Shown: positions 1 through 51,121, counted from the stretch's first letter. The stretch is 64,000 bases of DNA from Eriocheir sinensis (GCF_024679095.1 NC_066535.1:4818274-4882273), one strand, 5' to 3'. Translations and numbers: made by a program. The notes: a model not told the origin generated them from the sequence alone.

Positions 1-1017
1 AGGTAATTTCATATACCAACAAATAATGAAATAAATGGGGAAAAAAATTATGTATCGTCATTTTGGGAAGTTGATTGTAGCTTCATATAATGGCCTCTAC
101 TTGGCATGGCGAGCCCGCTCTAGCTTTGTTTCAACATGTTCTGTATAATGCCTGGGCCGCATAGCCCGACTTTCTCGCTCTCTGATCCATCACCACACGC
201 ATGGTCTACACTCGGCATGGTGCGCCCGTTTTAACATTGTTTGAACATCCCTGTGCTCGAAAGACACATTAGGCACACAACGGTGTGTAACGCTGTGCAT
301 TTTGGGGAATAAGTTGCTTCAAGATGGTGGCATTAGCCAAACCACACGTGGAGTCATTGCGCGATCTTGACTCCCGGCGTTAGAAATGTCGCGCTGCCAG
401 ACGTAGTTACGACCATAATTAGATCTCCTTAAATGCTGACCATTGCCGACGTCGAAATGACGTTAAGACGTTGTTGAGATGGGCACCCAACGGTCGTAGC
501 TTATTGCCGATGGGTGACAGTTATCGGGGAGGGCTCCTATTTTTTTTTTTTTTTTTCTAGAGCTGTCGGCATGTGGCCCGATGTCGGGAGGCGCCGGGAG
601 TCAAGATCGTGACTGTGACCGCGGTCTTTGTAAACAAAGGAGACGTCGTAGTTATAGGAGGGTGGCCAGTGTCACCACTACTGCATATTCTTGCCTACTG
701 CGTATGTTTTGTTACACTAAGATTGTTGCTGCCAGTAAAGGGTCGCCTGTAAAACCTGCTGGATGAATATTGTAGGGGAGTTGTTGCGTGGGACAGCATT
801 TTTGTCGTACTACACAGCTGATCCACTGTCCTGCTGGAAAGTGTAGGCGGTTGTGTCCCTACACCTGCGGGAGGTTGTGGGCCTAAGATCCATTGAACGC
901 AGGGCATTTATCCACGCCTGGGCCACGTAACCCGACTCTCCCACGCACTCCCATGCATCTCGGCACGCTGCTGAGTTGTAGTCTCATCCCGTAGTTCATA
1001 CTCGGCATGGCGTGCCC
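1..1017. repeat. GC-rich diverged repeat region, family unknown
   Basis: No gene was recognised. Related blocks recur: a cctgggcc...gcccgact block starts at about 151 and again at about 917. A ctcggcatgg block followed by a gcgcccg/gtgccc tail occurs at 211-228 and 1001-1017, with a relative near 102-117. A 17-base inverted pair sits at 363-379 and 592-608 (gatcttgactcccggcg and its complement). A poly-T run lies at about 541-556. The short reading frames here have no recognisable motif. This looks like old repeat sequence into which the THAP palindrome next door was inserted. Confidence 0.5.
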
Positions 1018-1460
1018 AGGATCCATACAACAGACAGGTCGGCTCACGCGCTCGCTCGGGGTCAGTGCGTGACGTCATGTGGCCCTCTCGCCTCATATGG
1101 CCACACTCTCCAGTCAGAAAACAACCATTCATCTACTCTGCTGTGTGACACAGGGCTCTATCCTTTTCAGCAGATATGCCTAGTAACTGCTCAGTGTATG
1201 GGTGCGACAATACTGTACAATAAACTGGAAATACTATGCGGTATTTCAGATTTCCTAGGATCCATCCATACGACCTTGGATCTTGGATCCATCCAAGATC
1301 TTGGATCCATCCATACAACAGACAGGTCAGCTCACGCACTCGCTCGGGGTCAGTGCGTGACGTCATGTGGCCCTCGCGCCTCATACCCTGGCCACACTCT
1401 CCTGTCAGAAAACAGCCATACTCTGCTGTGTGACACAAGGCTCTATCCTTTTCAGCAGAT

Positions 1461-1676
1461 ACGCCTAGTAACTGCTCAATGTATGGGTGCGACAATACTG
1501 TACAAAAAACTGGAAATACTGTGCGGTGTTCCAGATTTCCTGGGGAGGAATCGGGAAGAAAACAGTGGCTGACTTGTTGCCGTCATAAAGGCAACATAAA
1601 CACAAAATATGCACTTGTCTTTTCTGTGCATTTCACACAACGCGATTATGCAGATGACATAAAACGCAGGCTGCTC
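1461..1676 (+). pseudogene. Second, damaged THAP copy (left arm of the palindrome)
   Basis: The plus strand reads the same THAP start as the minus-strand copy, but the initiator is ACG instead of ATG. The third zinc ligand is Phe (KYALVFSVHF where the intact copy has KYALVCSVHF), and the arm stops before the AVP box. It cannot fold as a complete THAP finger. A further partial copy with an intact ATG lies at about 1,176-1,258 and hits a TAA soon after VQ. Confidence 0.6.
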
Positions 1677-1958
1677 CAGCAGCAAAAGAGAGGGGACAGC
1701 ATCTTTCTTCAGGAGTCGTTTATTTTTTGGATTTTCAGTGCCGAGCAGCCTGTGTTTTATGTCATCTACATAATCGTGTTGTGTGAAATGCACAGAACAG
1801 ACAAGTGCATATTTTGTGTTTATGTTGCCTTTACGACGGCAACAAGTCAGCCACTGTTTTCTTCCCGATTCCTCCCCAGGAAATCTGAAACACCGCATAG
1901 TATTTCCAGTTTTTTGTACAGTATTGTTGCACCCATACACTGAGCAGTTACTAGGCAT
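1476..1958 (-). CDS. THAP-type zinc-finger protein fragment (element-encoded)
   Basis: The frame starts with MPSNCSVYGC. Its first 91 residues (to about 1,686) carry the full THAP signature: zinc ligands C5, C10, C54 and H57; the invariant P27, W36 and F58; and the closing AVP box at residues 87-89. THAP domains are sequence-specific DNA-binding zinc fingers of about 90 residues. The first 72 residues are encoded by the right arm of the palindrome and the AVP end by its loop. Beyond about residue 95 the frame reads into the antisense of the opposite arm and is not expected to be functional. An ATG is present. Expression, and any partner catalytic exon, are unknown. It could be a decaying remnant. 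Confidence 0.6.
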   Translation of the reverse strand: MPSNCSVYGCNNTVQKTGNTMRCFRFPGEESGRKQWLTCCRRKGNINTKYALVCSVHFTQHDYVDDIKHRLLGTENPKNKRLLKKDAVPSLLLLEQPAFYVICIIALCEMHRKDKCIFCVYVAFMTATSQPLFSSRFLPRKSGTPHSISSFLYSIVAPIH

Positions 1959-2163
1959 ATCTGCTGAAAAGGATAGAGCCTTGTGTCACACAGCAGAGTA
2001 TGGCTGTTTTCTGACTGGAGAGTGTGGCCAGGGTATGAGGCGCGAGGGCCACATGACGTCATGCACTGACCCCGAGCGAGCGCGTGTGCCGACCTGTCTG
2101 TCGTATGGATGGATCCAAGATCTTGGATGGATCCAAGATCTTGGATGGATCCAGGGCGAGCCC

Positions 2164-3019
<856 letters not shown>

Positions 3020-3114
3020 GCAAAGACATCTTATTTGCATCACTGAGTCGCAGAATTCTACCACGGATGTCGGCAGGGAGCGACTTCTTCAGCAAGGCCT
3101 TCAACCTTAAATTT

Positions 3115-3789
3115 GGCCCCCTTCACACGAGCGGTTGTCTCCCGCGCGGTAGTATTGCCGCGCGGATGGGTGTTTTAGAAGGCATGTCACACGAGCGGTT
3201 GTCTCCCGCGCGGTAGTATTGCCGCGCGGATGGGTGTTTTAGAAGGCATGTCACACGAGCGGTTGTCTCCCGCACGGTTCGTCTGCAGCAGTGCACAGAA
3301 TACTTGTCAGTTTGTCGAGACTGTTTGTTTGTTCGAGATGGATGACGTAAAGAAGAGAGTGATCTCTTTGTATTATAATGAACAGGGTGTTAAAAAGAAG
3401 CGACTACGTAAATGGTGGACCCACCCAGTAAACAACCCTAGGCTCCTGTAAGGAGCATTCTATACATTATATTCTGACCTGAAAGCTTATGAAGAAAAGT
3501 TTTTCAATTATTTCCGCATGTTTATCATCTACATTTGAAGAACTTGTGAGCAAACTGAACCTCTGCCACAGATTATGCCGCTCGGGGAAAAACCTCCCAT
3601 CTGAAGGGCTCCATAGACTGAACCGCCTGGCGCCGCGCGGCCGGGTTAGCAGTGCACGCGGTCGGTAAATCACTGCCGCGCGGGAGTTTAAGCCGCGGGG
3701 CAGCGTGTGAAGTGCCTCATTGAACTTCATTGATTTCAAAACTGCCCTGGAAAACCGCGCGGGAGAAAACCGCTCGTGTGAAGGGGGCC
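3115..3789 (+). mobile_element. Non-autonomous PIF/Harbinger-type element
   Basis: The terminal inverted repeats are ggcccccttcacacgagcgg on the left and its complement ccgctcgtgtgaagggggcc on the right. The inner part (tctcccgcgcggt) also matches. Adjacent bases are ttt on the left and taa on the right, so no clean target duplication is visible. The left end is repeated three times with a 64-base period (repeat starts 3,123, 3,187 and 3,251). The interior holds the N-terminal part of a Harbinger-type transposase and then jumps to the right end, so it is an internal-deletion derivative. Confidence 0.75.
3338..3570 (+). pseudogene. Harbinger transposase N-terminal remnant
   Basis: The frame begins MDDVKKRVISLYYN and continues with RLRKWWTHPVNNPR, the conserved W-W-x-H-P block at the N-terminus of HARBI1-like transposases. 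A TAA at 3,449-3,451 interrupts it. The same frame then resumes with FYTLYSDLKAYEEKFFNYFRM, matching the family's F-x-T-L...E-E-x-F-F-x-Y-F-R-M block. A frameshift leads to TFEELVSKLNLCH. The catalytic DDE nuclease domain is absent, so no active enzyme can be made. Confidence 0.7.
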
Positions 3790-3819
3790 TAAGAGACTCT
3801 TTGCAGGCAGCTTGACGTC

Positions 3820-3985
3820 AAGTTCGTTAACGCCTGGGACAATTTCTACGGCCAGAGTGAGCTCTTCCATAGGGATGGAATACAACTGTCCCCTGTCGGG
3901 GCAGCCAGATTCGGAAGGCTCCTTAACAACGCAGTACGTGACACCCGAACAAAAAACTGCTCTCGGCCGTCCCCCATGTAAATAG
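3820..3985 (+). pseudogene. SGNH/GDSL esterase-like end of LINE ORF1
   Basis: The frame reads NAWDNFYGQSELFHRDGIQLS followed by GAARFGRLLNNAV. This resembles the last conserved block (D-G-x-H-L) of the SGNH hydrolase found in ORF1 of several CR1-type elements. The expected catalytic His of the Asp-x-x-His pair reads Gln here. The frame stops shortly after. Only the tail is present because the Harbinger element abuts the left side. Confidence 0.5.
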
Positions 3986-4049
3986 ACGGCATGCAACACA
4001 ATACCGTGAACCCGCAAGTAACACCACCTCTCTTACTAAACCTCAAGAT

Positions 4050-4800
4050 GACATAAAAGTCCTAATTTACAATGCGCGTAGCCTAAGAAACAAGTTTGAT
4101 GAATTGAGATGTCTTGTTTCAACAGAAAATTTTGACGTAATTGTTATAACCGAAAGATTTATTGACACCACAAATATTTATTTAAGTTCAGAATACAACA
4201 GATGGCTAAAGACTCTTCAACAAAGATCGTGTTAACCGTAGAGGTGGTGGTGTCGCCCTTTACGTTAAAAGCTATTTGCAACCCACTGACAAAACACCAA
4301 GAGACAGTAACGTTAAACATTTGTGCATGCGAGTAAACATAGTAAAAATTAATGTAAATATATCTGTCACCTTCAGGCCTCCGGGGCAATCACTCGAAGA
4401 TGATGTTGAAATGTACAGTGTGTTAAGGCAGTCACTTAATAACAGCGACACACTGATATTAGGAGACTTTAATCCCCCTCATATTGACTGGGCGATACTG
4501 TCGGGAACAGAAGGCAAATCACTTAGAATGATAGAATTTTTAGAAGATAATTACCTAAGTCAAATGGTTACTGAACCAACTCGACAAAATAACAAACTAG
4601 ACCTTGTTATAGCGACCCAAGATAACCTAGTCAGTAATGTTACGGTAGGAGAACATCTCTGTTCTTGTGATCATAAATTAGTGCGCATCGACGTTAGAGC
4701 TCAAACAACAGTGAATGAAAATGAAGTACAAGTGTCCAATTTCAAAAGAGCAAATTTCATAAAAATCAGACAAAAACTAACAAATACAACTATCAGATGA
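4050..4800 (+). pseudogene. LINE endonuclease domain, broken
   Basis: The block YNARSLRNKFDELRCLVS opens the domain at about 4,068. A frame break near 4,205 separates it from GGGVALYVKSYLQP. Catalytic-region motifs LGDFNPPHIDW (about 4,459) and the C-terminal CDHKLVRIDV (S-D-H position reads C-D-H) are visible. A TGA ends the frame at 4,798-4,800. Confidence 0.7.
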
Positions 4801-4859
4801 CGGTAACGCAGAGGAAGCCTGGCTAAACTTTAAAAATCATTCAACCGAAAACACTAAAC

Positions 4860-6485
4860 TTTTATCATGAAGCCAGGCAGCGAGTTAAAAGATTAATATG
4901 TCAGGCAAAGCGTAGATATGAAGAAAACATTGCAGCCAACTGTAAAAATAATCCGCAATCCCTCTTCAGTTATATGAACAACAGGAAGGCGATCAGAATT
5001 GGAATTGGACCTCTAACAAACAGTGACGGTGAACGTGACTGACAGCCAACACAATGCGAACTTATTAAACAATTACTTATCCTCGGTGTGTAATACTAGC
5101 AGTCTTCCCACCACTACCACCAACACCAGCGACGACAACAGTACTAACGTAAGTCTCGATCATGCATTGCCTAACTTTGTAATAACTATCGATGAAGTCC
5201 TAAAAGCCCTCCAATCCCTTAAAACAAATAAAAGTCCCAGACCTGATAAAGTATATCCTCTACTACTTAAAGAAACAAAGAGCAAAATACTCTCCTCTCT
5301 CGCAACCGCTTTCAATATGTTCTTGCAACAAGGCATCGTCCCTTCGGATTGGAAAAAGGCTAACGTAACACCAATTTTTAAGAATGGTGACAAAAAAATA
5401 CTGGGTAATTACAGGCCCATTAGTCTAACTTCAGTTGTAGGTAAGCTACTCAAGAGCATAATTAGAGATAAAATTGTGAGTTACTTGAAAGCCACTCATT
5501 AATTGGGGATTCACAACATGGCTTCCGTAACAAAAGATCCTGCCTATCAAACCTATTGACCTTTTATAACGACCTCTTCTCAGTTTATGACGTAACCAAA
5601 TCACTAGACGTAGTCTGTCTTGATTTCCAGAAAGAGTTTGATAAAGTTCCACATCATAATTTCCTTTATAAATTAAACCAACTAGGTATTGACAGTCAAG
5701 TACACCAATGGATCGTGAATTGGTTGACCAACAGACAACAAAGAGTGGTGATCGACAGATTTAACTCAGAGTGTACGTCAATCACTAGTGGCATCCCTTA
5801 GGGCTTGGTTCTTGGCCCAGTGCTATTCATTATTTACATCAACGATGTGGATGTTGGAATCAATAATCTCATTAGTAAATTTGCAGACGACACAAAGATT
5901 GGTAACTCGGTTCTCATTGATGAAGACAGACAAAGCCTCCAAGAGGATTTGTATAAAATTTCAGCTCGGTCTGATAGATGGGAGATGCCTTTTAATGTAG
6001 ATAAGTGCCAGGTCCTTCAAGTTGGAACGAGAAATAAGAAGTTCGATTACGAAATGCGCAGCGTCAAACTCAAAAGCATTCAATGCATTAAGGACCTGGG
6101 GGTCAAAATTGCATCAAACCTCAAATTCTCACAGTAATGCATCGATGCAGCAAATAAAGCAAACAGAATGTTGGGCTTCATTAAAAGAAACTTTTTATAC
6201 AAAAATAAAGAAGTAATACTTCCGCTCTTCAATAGTTTAGTCAGACCCCACTTGGAGTATGCGGTACAGTTTTGGTCTCCCCACCATGCAAAGGACACTG
6301 TTAAATTAGGTGTTCAACATCGGGCAACAAAAATGATCCCTTCCTTGTGCAACAAACCCAACGACGAAAGGCTTTCCACCCTTAACATGCTCTCTCTTGA
6401 GAAACGTTGCCTCCGAGGAAAACTGATCGAATGTTTTAAAATACTTAATGGATTTACGAATGTGGACAAATCAAACTGTTTATGA
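4860..6485 (+). pseudogene. LINE reverse transcriptase, broken
   Basis: Blocks appear in family order: ALQSLKTNKSPRPDKVYP, PIFKNGDKKILGNYRPISLT, DFQKEFDKVPHHNFLYKLN (motif A), SGIP followed by a TAG where PQGS has Gln (5,799-5,801), KFADDTKIG (catalytic motif C at about 5,878), VDKCQVLQVG, DLGVKIASNLKFS, NSLVRPHLEYAVQFWSPH and LSLEKRCLRGKLIECFKI. At least three frame breaks (about 5,502, 5,801 and 6,137) make it inactive. Confidence 0.8.
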
Positions 6486-6720
6486 TCAATGACACTTTAC
6501 GAACGAGGAATAATGGCACAAAACTTAAATGTAGATAAGTTAATTCTTACTGCACCAAATTTTTCTTCCCCAATGTTGTAATGCGAGAATGGAATAAGTT
6601 CCCACCTTCAGTGGTCCAGTGTAACACGATTGACTCCTTTAAAAACAAGCTTGACCGACACTTCCTTCAACTTAATATTAACTAGAGTAGAAATGCAAAG
6701 TTTTGGAGCCATCTGATTAA

Positions 6721-7029
6721 TGTAGAATCACTTAGGTTTAAGGACAGACCACCTAGTCTAGACCATGGGTTCTGTGTGGTCTGATTTTCTATGTAACAGT
6801 CAAAGACACATAATTTCATCTGAAAAAGACCCAGTAAATCATCACAGTTCAAAGAATAGCTGCATCAAATATATCAAATATGAAAAATATATCTTAAAAA
6901 TATATCTTGTGAGGAAACACTTTCTCAAATCTGCTACAAATCTTTCAGCATGTCATTAAGGGACAATGATATCTTACAGCATTAATATTGTTATAGAAGC
7001 CAGCCAAAACTTGATGATCATTATCAGGT

Positions 7030-7031
<2 letters not shown>
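6721..7031. other. AT-rich flank, no gene seen
   Basis: This follows the LINE 3' region. No motif or splice-compatible coding segment was recognised. Confidence 0.5.
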
Positions 7032-7105
<74 letters not shown>

Positions 7106-7133
7106 GATATATATATATATATATATATATATA
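7032..7133. repeat. (AT)n microsatellite
   Basis: Roughly 100 bases of AT dinucleotide with two single-base interruptions (about 7,080 and 7,106). Confidence 0.95.
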
Positions 7134-7605
7134 CTCACACACATGCAGTATAGGGCTACATTAGGTTTTGCATTTCCTTTAAAATGTTAGTTACATTTAT
7201 TAAGCACATGTCATGACAGTAGGCCTACATGAGTTGATTTTGCTTCATATGCTTTCTGACATCACATAGCCATGTGCACCTGCATATATTGTACAGTCAC
7301 ATAGCTTACATATCACAGATGGCCACATCTGTGCACACAATAACAAAAATGGGTCATAGGTAGTGTGGCCCTAACCCCTACACACAGTAATGCCTCACCC
7401 AGTGGAGGAGAATGGCACAGACCAAGAAAACTCTGACAAGAAGGATTTCTTGCAGAAAGGACAAAGGTAACAAGCAGTTGGACATGAAATACCAAAAGTT
7501 TGAGTTATCAATGGCTGACACTGCTGGCACCCACTTTGAGCCTAGCATATAATACAATATGTAGAGTATTTACAAAAAGTATATCTATATTAATTTTTCT
7601 ATACA

Positions 7606-47442
<39,837 letters not shown>

Positions 47443-47542
47443 GTGAGCCTTTCCCTGATGCAATGCCCTTGTGCTGATCTGTATATTGTTAAAGTATCCC
47501 CATATGGACTAACCAAGTTCATAATCAACCATGTTTATCTGA

Positions 47543-47799
<257 letters not shown>

Positions 47800-48049
47800 T
47801 CCATCCAGTCCCAGCTATGGGTGAAATAGTGGGTGGTAAACCTCATAGCCCCCTGCTGCCTTGTAGGGTTTGCCTTTTCTTTTAGGCAAAGGCTAGGGCC
47901 ACCACTTAAAATAGGTGGTTGGGGTTAGCAAGGGCATGCACCTGTAAAATTTTGCTCCAAAAAATGATATGGCCCCCTGTACCCAGCAGCCTTTGAGTGG
48001 GCAGGAGTGTGAAGAATCTCCAGACTTAGCTTTAGAATAGAGACAGTGA

Positions 48050-48640
48050 ATGTGGGAACGATGAGAGGAAGAAGCAGGGAGGTGGTGGAGATGCTGGGTA
48101 GGAGAGAGGGTGACATTTGAAGTGTGCAGAAAGTGCAATTTAAGGGTGAAGGAAGCAGAATGATTGGAAGTGGAGAAGAAAAATACAAGATGTGGTGGAA
48201 AAAGAATGATAATAGGAGGAAACTATTCAATGTTTTCTCTGTATGGGGAGTGCTGGATGACAAGATGGTTGGTCTAAGAAATTAGGTGTTCATTGGAAGA
48301 GATTTGAATGGTCATATACGACAAAGTAGAGATGTGTATGGTTAAACAGAGAGAAAGGGAGAAAATATTAACACTATGTTCAAGAAAGAAAGAAAAGATG
48401 GTAACATATAAAAGTGGAGGAGTGGAAACGCAAGTAGACTATATAGTGTACAGAAAGGATGAAGATTTTTGGATAAAAGACGTGAAGGTGATCCCAGGGG
48501 AAGCGTGCCTGCCACAACATAGACTTCTGTGTGCTGACATAGTCACGAAGGTAGGGAAGAAAAAGATAAAAAAAGAAAGAAGAATGAAAAATAAAAGTGT
48601 GGAAGCTGAGGGAGGAGGAAATCAGAAGAGAGTTTGAACA
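48050..48640 (+). pseudogene. LINE endonuclease fragments
   Basis: Frames give TMRGRSREVVEMLGRRE and QFKGEGSRMIGSGEEKYKMW, then TYKSGGVETQVDYIVYRK and DVKVIPGEACLPQHRLLCAD. They match the endonuclease domain of this LINE type, ending with Q-H-R-L-L in place of S-D-H. Frame breaks lie near 48,118, 48,284 and 48,320. Confidence 0.7.
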
Positions 48641-49396
48641 GAGTGAAAAGGGAAAATGAGGAAAATAATGGAGGATGGGAACAATTGAAAGAAAATATCA
48701 TGAAAGCAGGGAGAGAAGTGTGTGGTGAAACAAAAGGAATTAGAAGAAAGGAAAGAGAGACATGGTGGTGGAATGGAATAGTGCAGCAGGCCATCAAGGA
48801 AAAGGAGGCATACAAGAAATGGCATAAGAGGAGGAGGAAGATAAAGAGGTGTTTAAAGAAAAGAAGAAAAAGGCAAGAAAAGAGGTAGTGAAGGCAAAGA
48901 AGAAAGCAACAGAAGTGTGGGTGAGGGAGAGAGAAGGGAGAAATTAAAAAAATGAGATGTTTAAAATTGCAAAACAAATGAAAAGAGAGAGAGATGTAGT
49001 TGGGGCAAAGTTTGTAAAAGATGAAGGAGGGAAAAGATATTGGAAAGATGGAGTAAATATTTCAGTGAACTGTTAAATGAGGAAAATGAATATACGATAA
49101 AAGAAACTGAAAAAGTAGAAGGCCCACAAGAAAAAAATTACAGAAGAGGAAGTAAAAGAAGCACTAAAGGAAATGAAAAATGTTAGAGCAGCAGGACCTA
49201 CAGGGCTAACAGTAGATTTAATAAAAGCAGCAGGAAAGGAAGGAGCGGTGGAATTGACAAGAGTGTTAAACGATGTATTAAAAAAGGAGAGATACCACAA
49301 AACTGGAAAGGAAGCTACACTATACCCATTTTTAAAGGGAAAGGAGATGCTTTGAAATATGGTAACTATAGGGGGATAAGGTAACTGGAGCATGGC

Positions 49397-50140
49397 ATGA
49401 AGGTATATGAAAAAGTCCTGGAGAAGGGGCTGAGAAGGATAATAAGAATTGATAAATGTCAGTTTGGCTTTTGCCCTGGGAGATCAACAACTGAAGCAAT
49501 ATATACTATGAGAGGTCTTCAGGAAAGTTTTATGGAGAAAAGGAGGAGATTGTATCATGTTTTTGTAGATCTAGAGAAGGCATTTGACAGAGTACAAAGG
49601 GAACTTATAAGATGGGCATTGAGAAGGCAAAGAGTACCAGAAAGATTGGCTGAATTGGTGATGGGACTATATGAAGGTACAAAACTGAGAATGAAAACAG
49701 TGGTGGGAACATCAGATGAATTTGAAATTGGAGTGTGGGTTCACCAGGGATCTGCCCTTAGCCCACTCTTGCTTATAACAGTAATGGAGGAGGCAACAAG
49801 GGAATCAGGAGGAGAGGCACCATGGGAGCTGCTGTCTGCAGATGACTTGGTAGTAAATGCAGAGACAGCAGAGGAAGTGAAAGAAAAGTTAAATAAATGG
49901 AAGGAAGGAATGGAGGAGAGAGGTTTGAAAATAGATATGGAAAAAACAAAGTACATGGTGACTGGAAAAGAAGCAAGAGAAAAGATTAAATCAGGAAAAT
50001 ATCCATGTGGATGCTGTGGGAAGGAAGTTGGCGTAAATTCGGTCTTGTGTACATGTTGCAGGTAGTGGTGCCACCATAGATGCTCAGGCCTCAGAAATGT
50101 AAGAGGAGTTCAGAATTTTACATGCCCAGCTTGTGTAAGG
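49397..50140 (+). pseudogene. LINE reverse transcriptase with finger domain
   Basis: CQFGFCPGRSTTEAIYTMRG, HVFVDLEKAFDRVQRELIRW (motif A) and HQGSALSPLLLITVMEEA (motif B) are followed by WELLSADDLVV, where the usual Tyr-Ala-Asp-Asp reads Ser-Ala-Asp-Asp (49,835-49,846). A finger follows: CGCCGKEVGVNSVLCTCC, a TAG at 50,063-50,065 at a position where relatives have Lys, then WCHHRCSG and FTCPAC. The Cys/His spacing resembles a PHD finger. The stop truncates it. Confidence 0.78.
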
Positions 50141-50179
50141 AGACAGCAAGGAAAAGAAACTGAGAGGGATGAACTAGAG

Positions 50180-50490
50180 GTGAATGAAGGAAAGCTGGAT
50201 GAGGTAGAACATTTCTGTTATGTGGGAGATGTTCTGGACTGTGAGGTGGGAGTGGAGAGGACAGTGAGAGCAAGAGTGGCGGCAGCATGGTTAAAGTGGA
50301 GGGAGGTGGCTAGTTTACTTGTGCATCGTAGCATCCCTCTAAAGAGCAGGGGTGTACCAAGCATGTATTAGATCAGTGATGTTGTATGAAGCAGAAACAT
50401 GGGCTCCAACTAGAAAATTGATGGAGGTATTGAGAGCAAGCGATTGCAGAATGCTGAGGTATATGGTGGGGATCAGGTGGCAAGACACTC
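50180..50490 (+). pseudogene. LINE C-terminal tail
   Basis: NEGKLDEVEHFCYVGDVLDC, a frame change near 50,355, then IRSVMLYEAETWAPTRKL and DCRMLRYMVGIRWQD. These are the standard blocks after reverse transcriptase in this LINE type. The element is cut off here. Confidence 0.75.
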
Positions 50491-51121
50491 TGCAACTCAC
50501 TCACCCTGTTGGTGGCATGCTGGGCAGCTGGTATCTGTTTCAGGAAGTTGCTGGACACCACGCCTAATGCCTTACAGTGCTCCCACGACAGCAAAGGCAT
50601 AGTGAGGGAGGACTGCACATTGATCCAACTGTTACACGAACTGTCGTCGTACATGAACTCCACTTGGAAGGAGCCCACCGTGGCTTGTATCCGTGAACTG
50701 TCCGCGTTGTAGTAGTTTAAGTCAGGGGGCGGTTGCAGGTTGCGCTGGTGTAGGCCTAAACTCTTGAGGTGCTGAAGGCCTATCACCATGACATCAGTGT
50801 GGGGTATCACGTCAATGTGACCTGACGTGTCGCCATGGGTGACGGTGACGTAGATAGTGGGAGAAGGTTGGTCCTGTGGCCCACATGCTCCTCTGTGTGA
50901 CGTGGGGCCGTGTCTGGTGGCTGCGTCCGAACCATGCCTAGAGGAGGACCCATCTTCTTCGGTTTGGGATGTTTGGGCTTGTTTTGGCTGCAGAACTGGT
51001 CGTAGTGCCAGACATGATGAGAGAAGCTGCATTGAGCCCCTTTGGCAAGACACTTGGCCGTGAGCGTCCTGTGTCCCTTTTGTGGCCACACCCGTGGAAG
51101 GTTGTCATGGCGGCTGAACAT
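50490..51121 (-). pseudogene. Gypsy zinc knuckle and protease remnant
   Basis: The upstream frame has GAQCSFSHHVWHYDQFC, a C-x2-C-x4-H-x4-C knuckle whose second Cys is Ser. The next frame has TIYVTVTHGDTSGHIDVIP then HTDVMVIGLQHLKSLGL, where active retropepsins have D-T-G; the aspartate-Thr-Gly triad is lost (about 50,790-50,815). Downstream blocks (FQVEFMYDD, LSWEHCKALGV) fit the spacer between protease and reverse transcriptase. Confidence 0.65.

Larger units (their letters stand above)
1018..2154. mobile_element. Palindromic element carrying two inverted copies of a THAP-domain sequence
   Basis: Arms of roughly 400 bases (about 1,281-1,676 and 1,743-2,154) are inverted repeats of each other around a 66-base loop (1,677-1,742). 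A third, partial copy in the same orientation as the left arm lies at about 1,020-1,258. The outer ends carry head-to-tail ggatccatccaagatcttgg units, themselves palindromic. Each arm has a TGACGTCA site and encodes the beginning of a THAP zinc finger. The flanks ggcgtgccc (1,009-1,017) and ggcgagccc (2,155-2,163) match at 8 of 9 positions and could be a target duplication. THAP domains occur in P-element-type transposases and many host proteins, so a P-like origin is inference. No transposase catalytic domain is present. Confidence 0.7.
3790..6720 (+). mobile_element. Degenerate CR1/L2-type non-LTR retrotransposon (LINE)
   Basis: The order is: the end of an ORF1-like esterase segment (3,830-3,960), an apurinic-type endonuclease (about 4,050-4,800), then reverse transcriptase and its C-terminal region (about 5,020-6,485), followed by AT-rich tail sequence. 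Signature blocks include YNARSLRNKFDEL, LILGDFNPPHIDW, NYRPISLTSV, SKFADDTKIG and ADKSNR-type tail blocks. Several stops and frameshifts break it. CR1/L2 is the best guess from these motifs; a phylogeny was not possible. Confidence 0.8.
47810..50490 (+). mobile_element. RTE/I-like LINE with a C-terminal PHD-like finger, degenerate
   Basis: A non-coding leader (gtgggtggtaaacctcatag) precedes endonuclease fragments (about 48,050-48,640), a basic linker (48,634-48,888), reverse transcriptase (about 49,130-50,065), a cysteine/histidine finger (about 50,000-50,140) and a tail (50,180-50,480). It breaks off in RYMVGIRWQD against the minus-strand Gypsy sequence. There are multiple frameshifts. Confidence 0.8.

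Noticed and set aside
3123..3310. CRISPR-like array of three 64-base repeats
   Set aside because: Tandem, without spacers, in a eukaryotic genome, and each unit is the terminus of a Harbinger element.
48543..48977. 144-residue Phe/Leu/Ser-rich minus-strand frame with membrane-like composition
   Set aside because: It is the antisense of the purine-rich linker of a plus-strand LINE.
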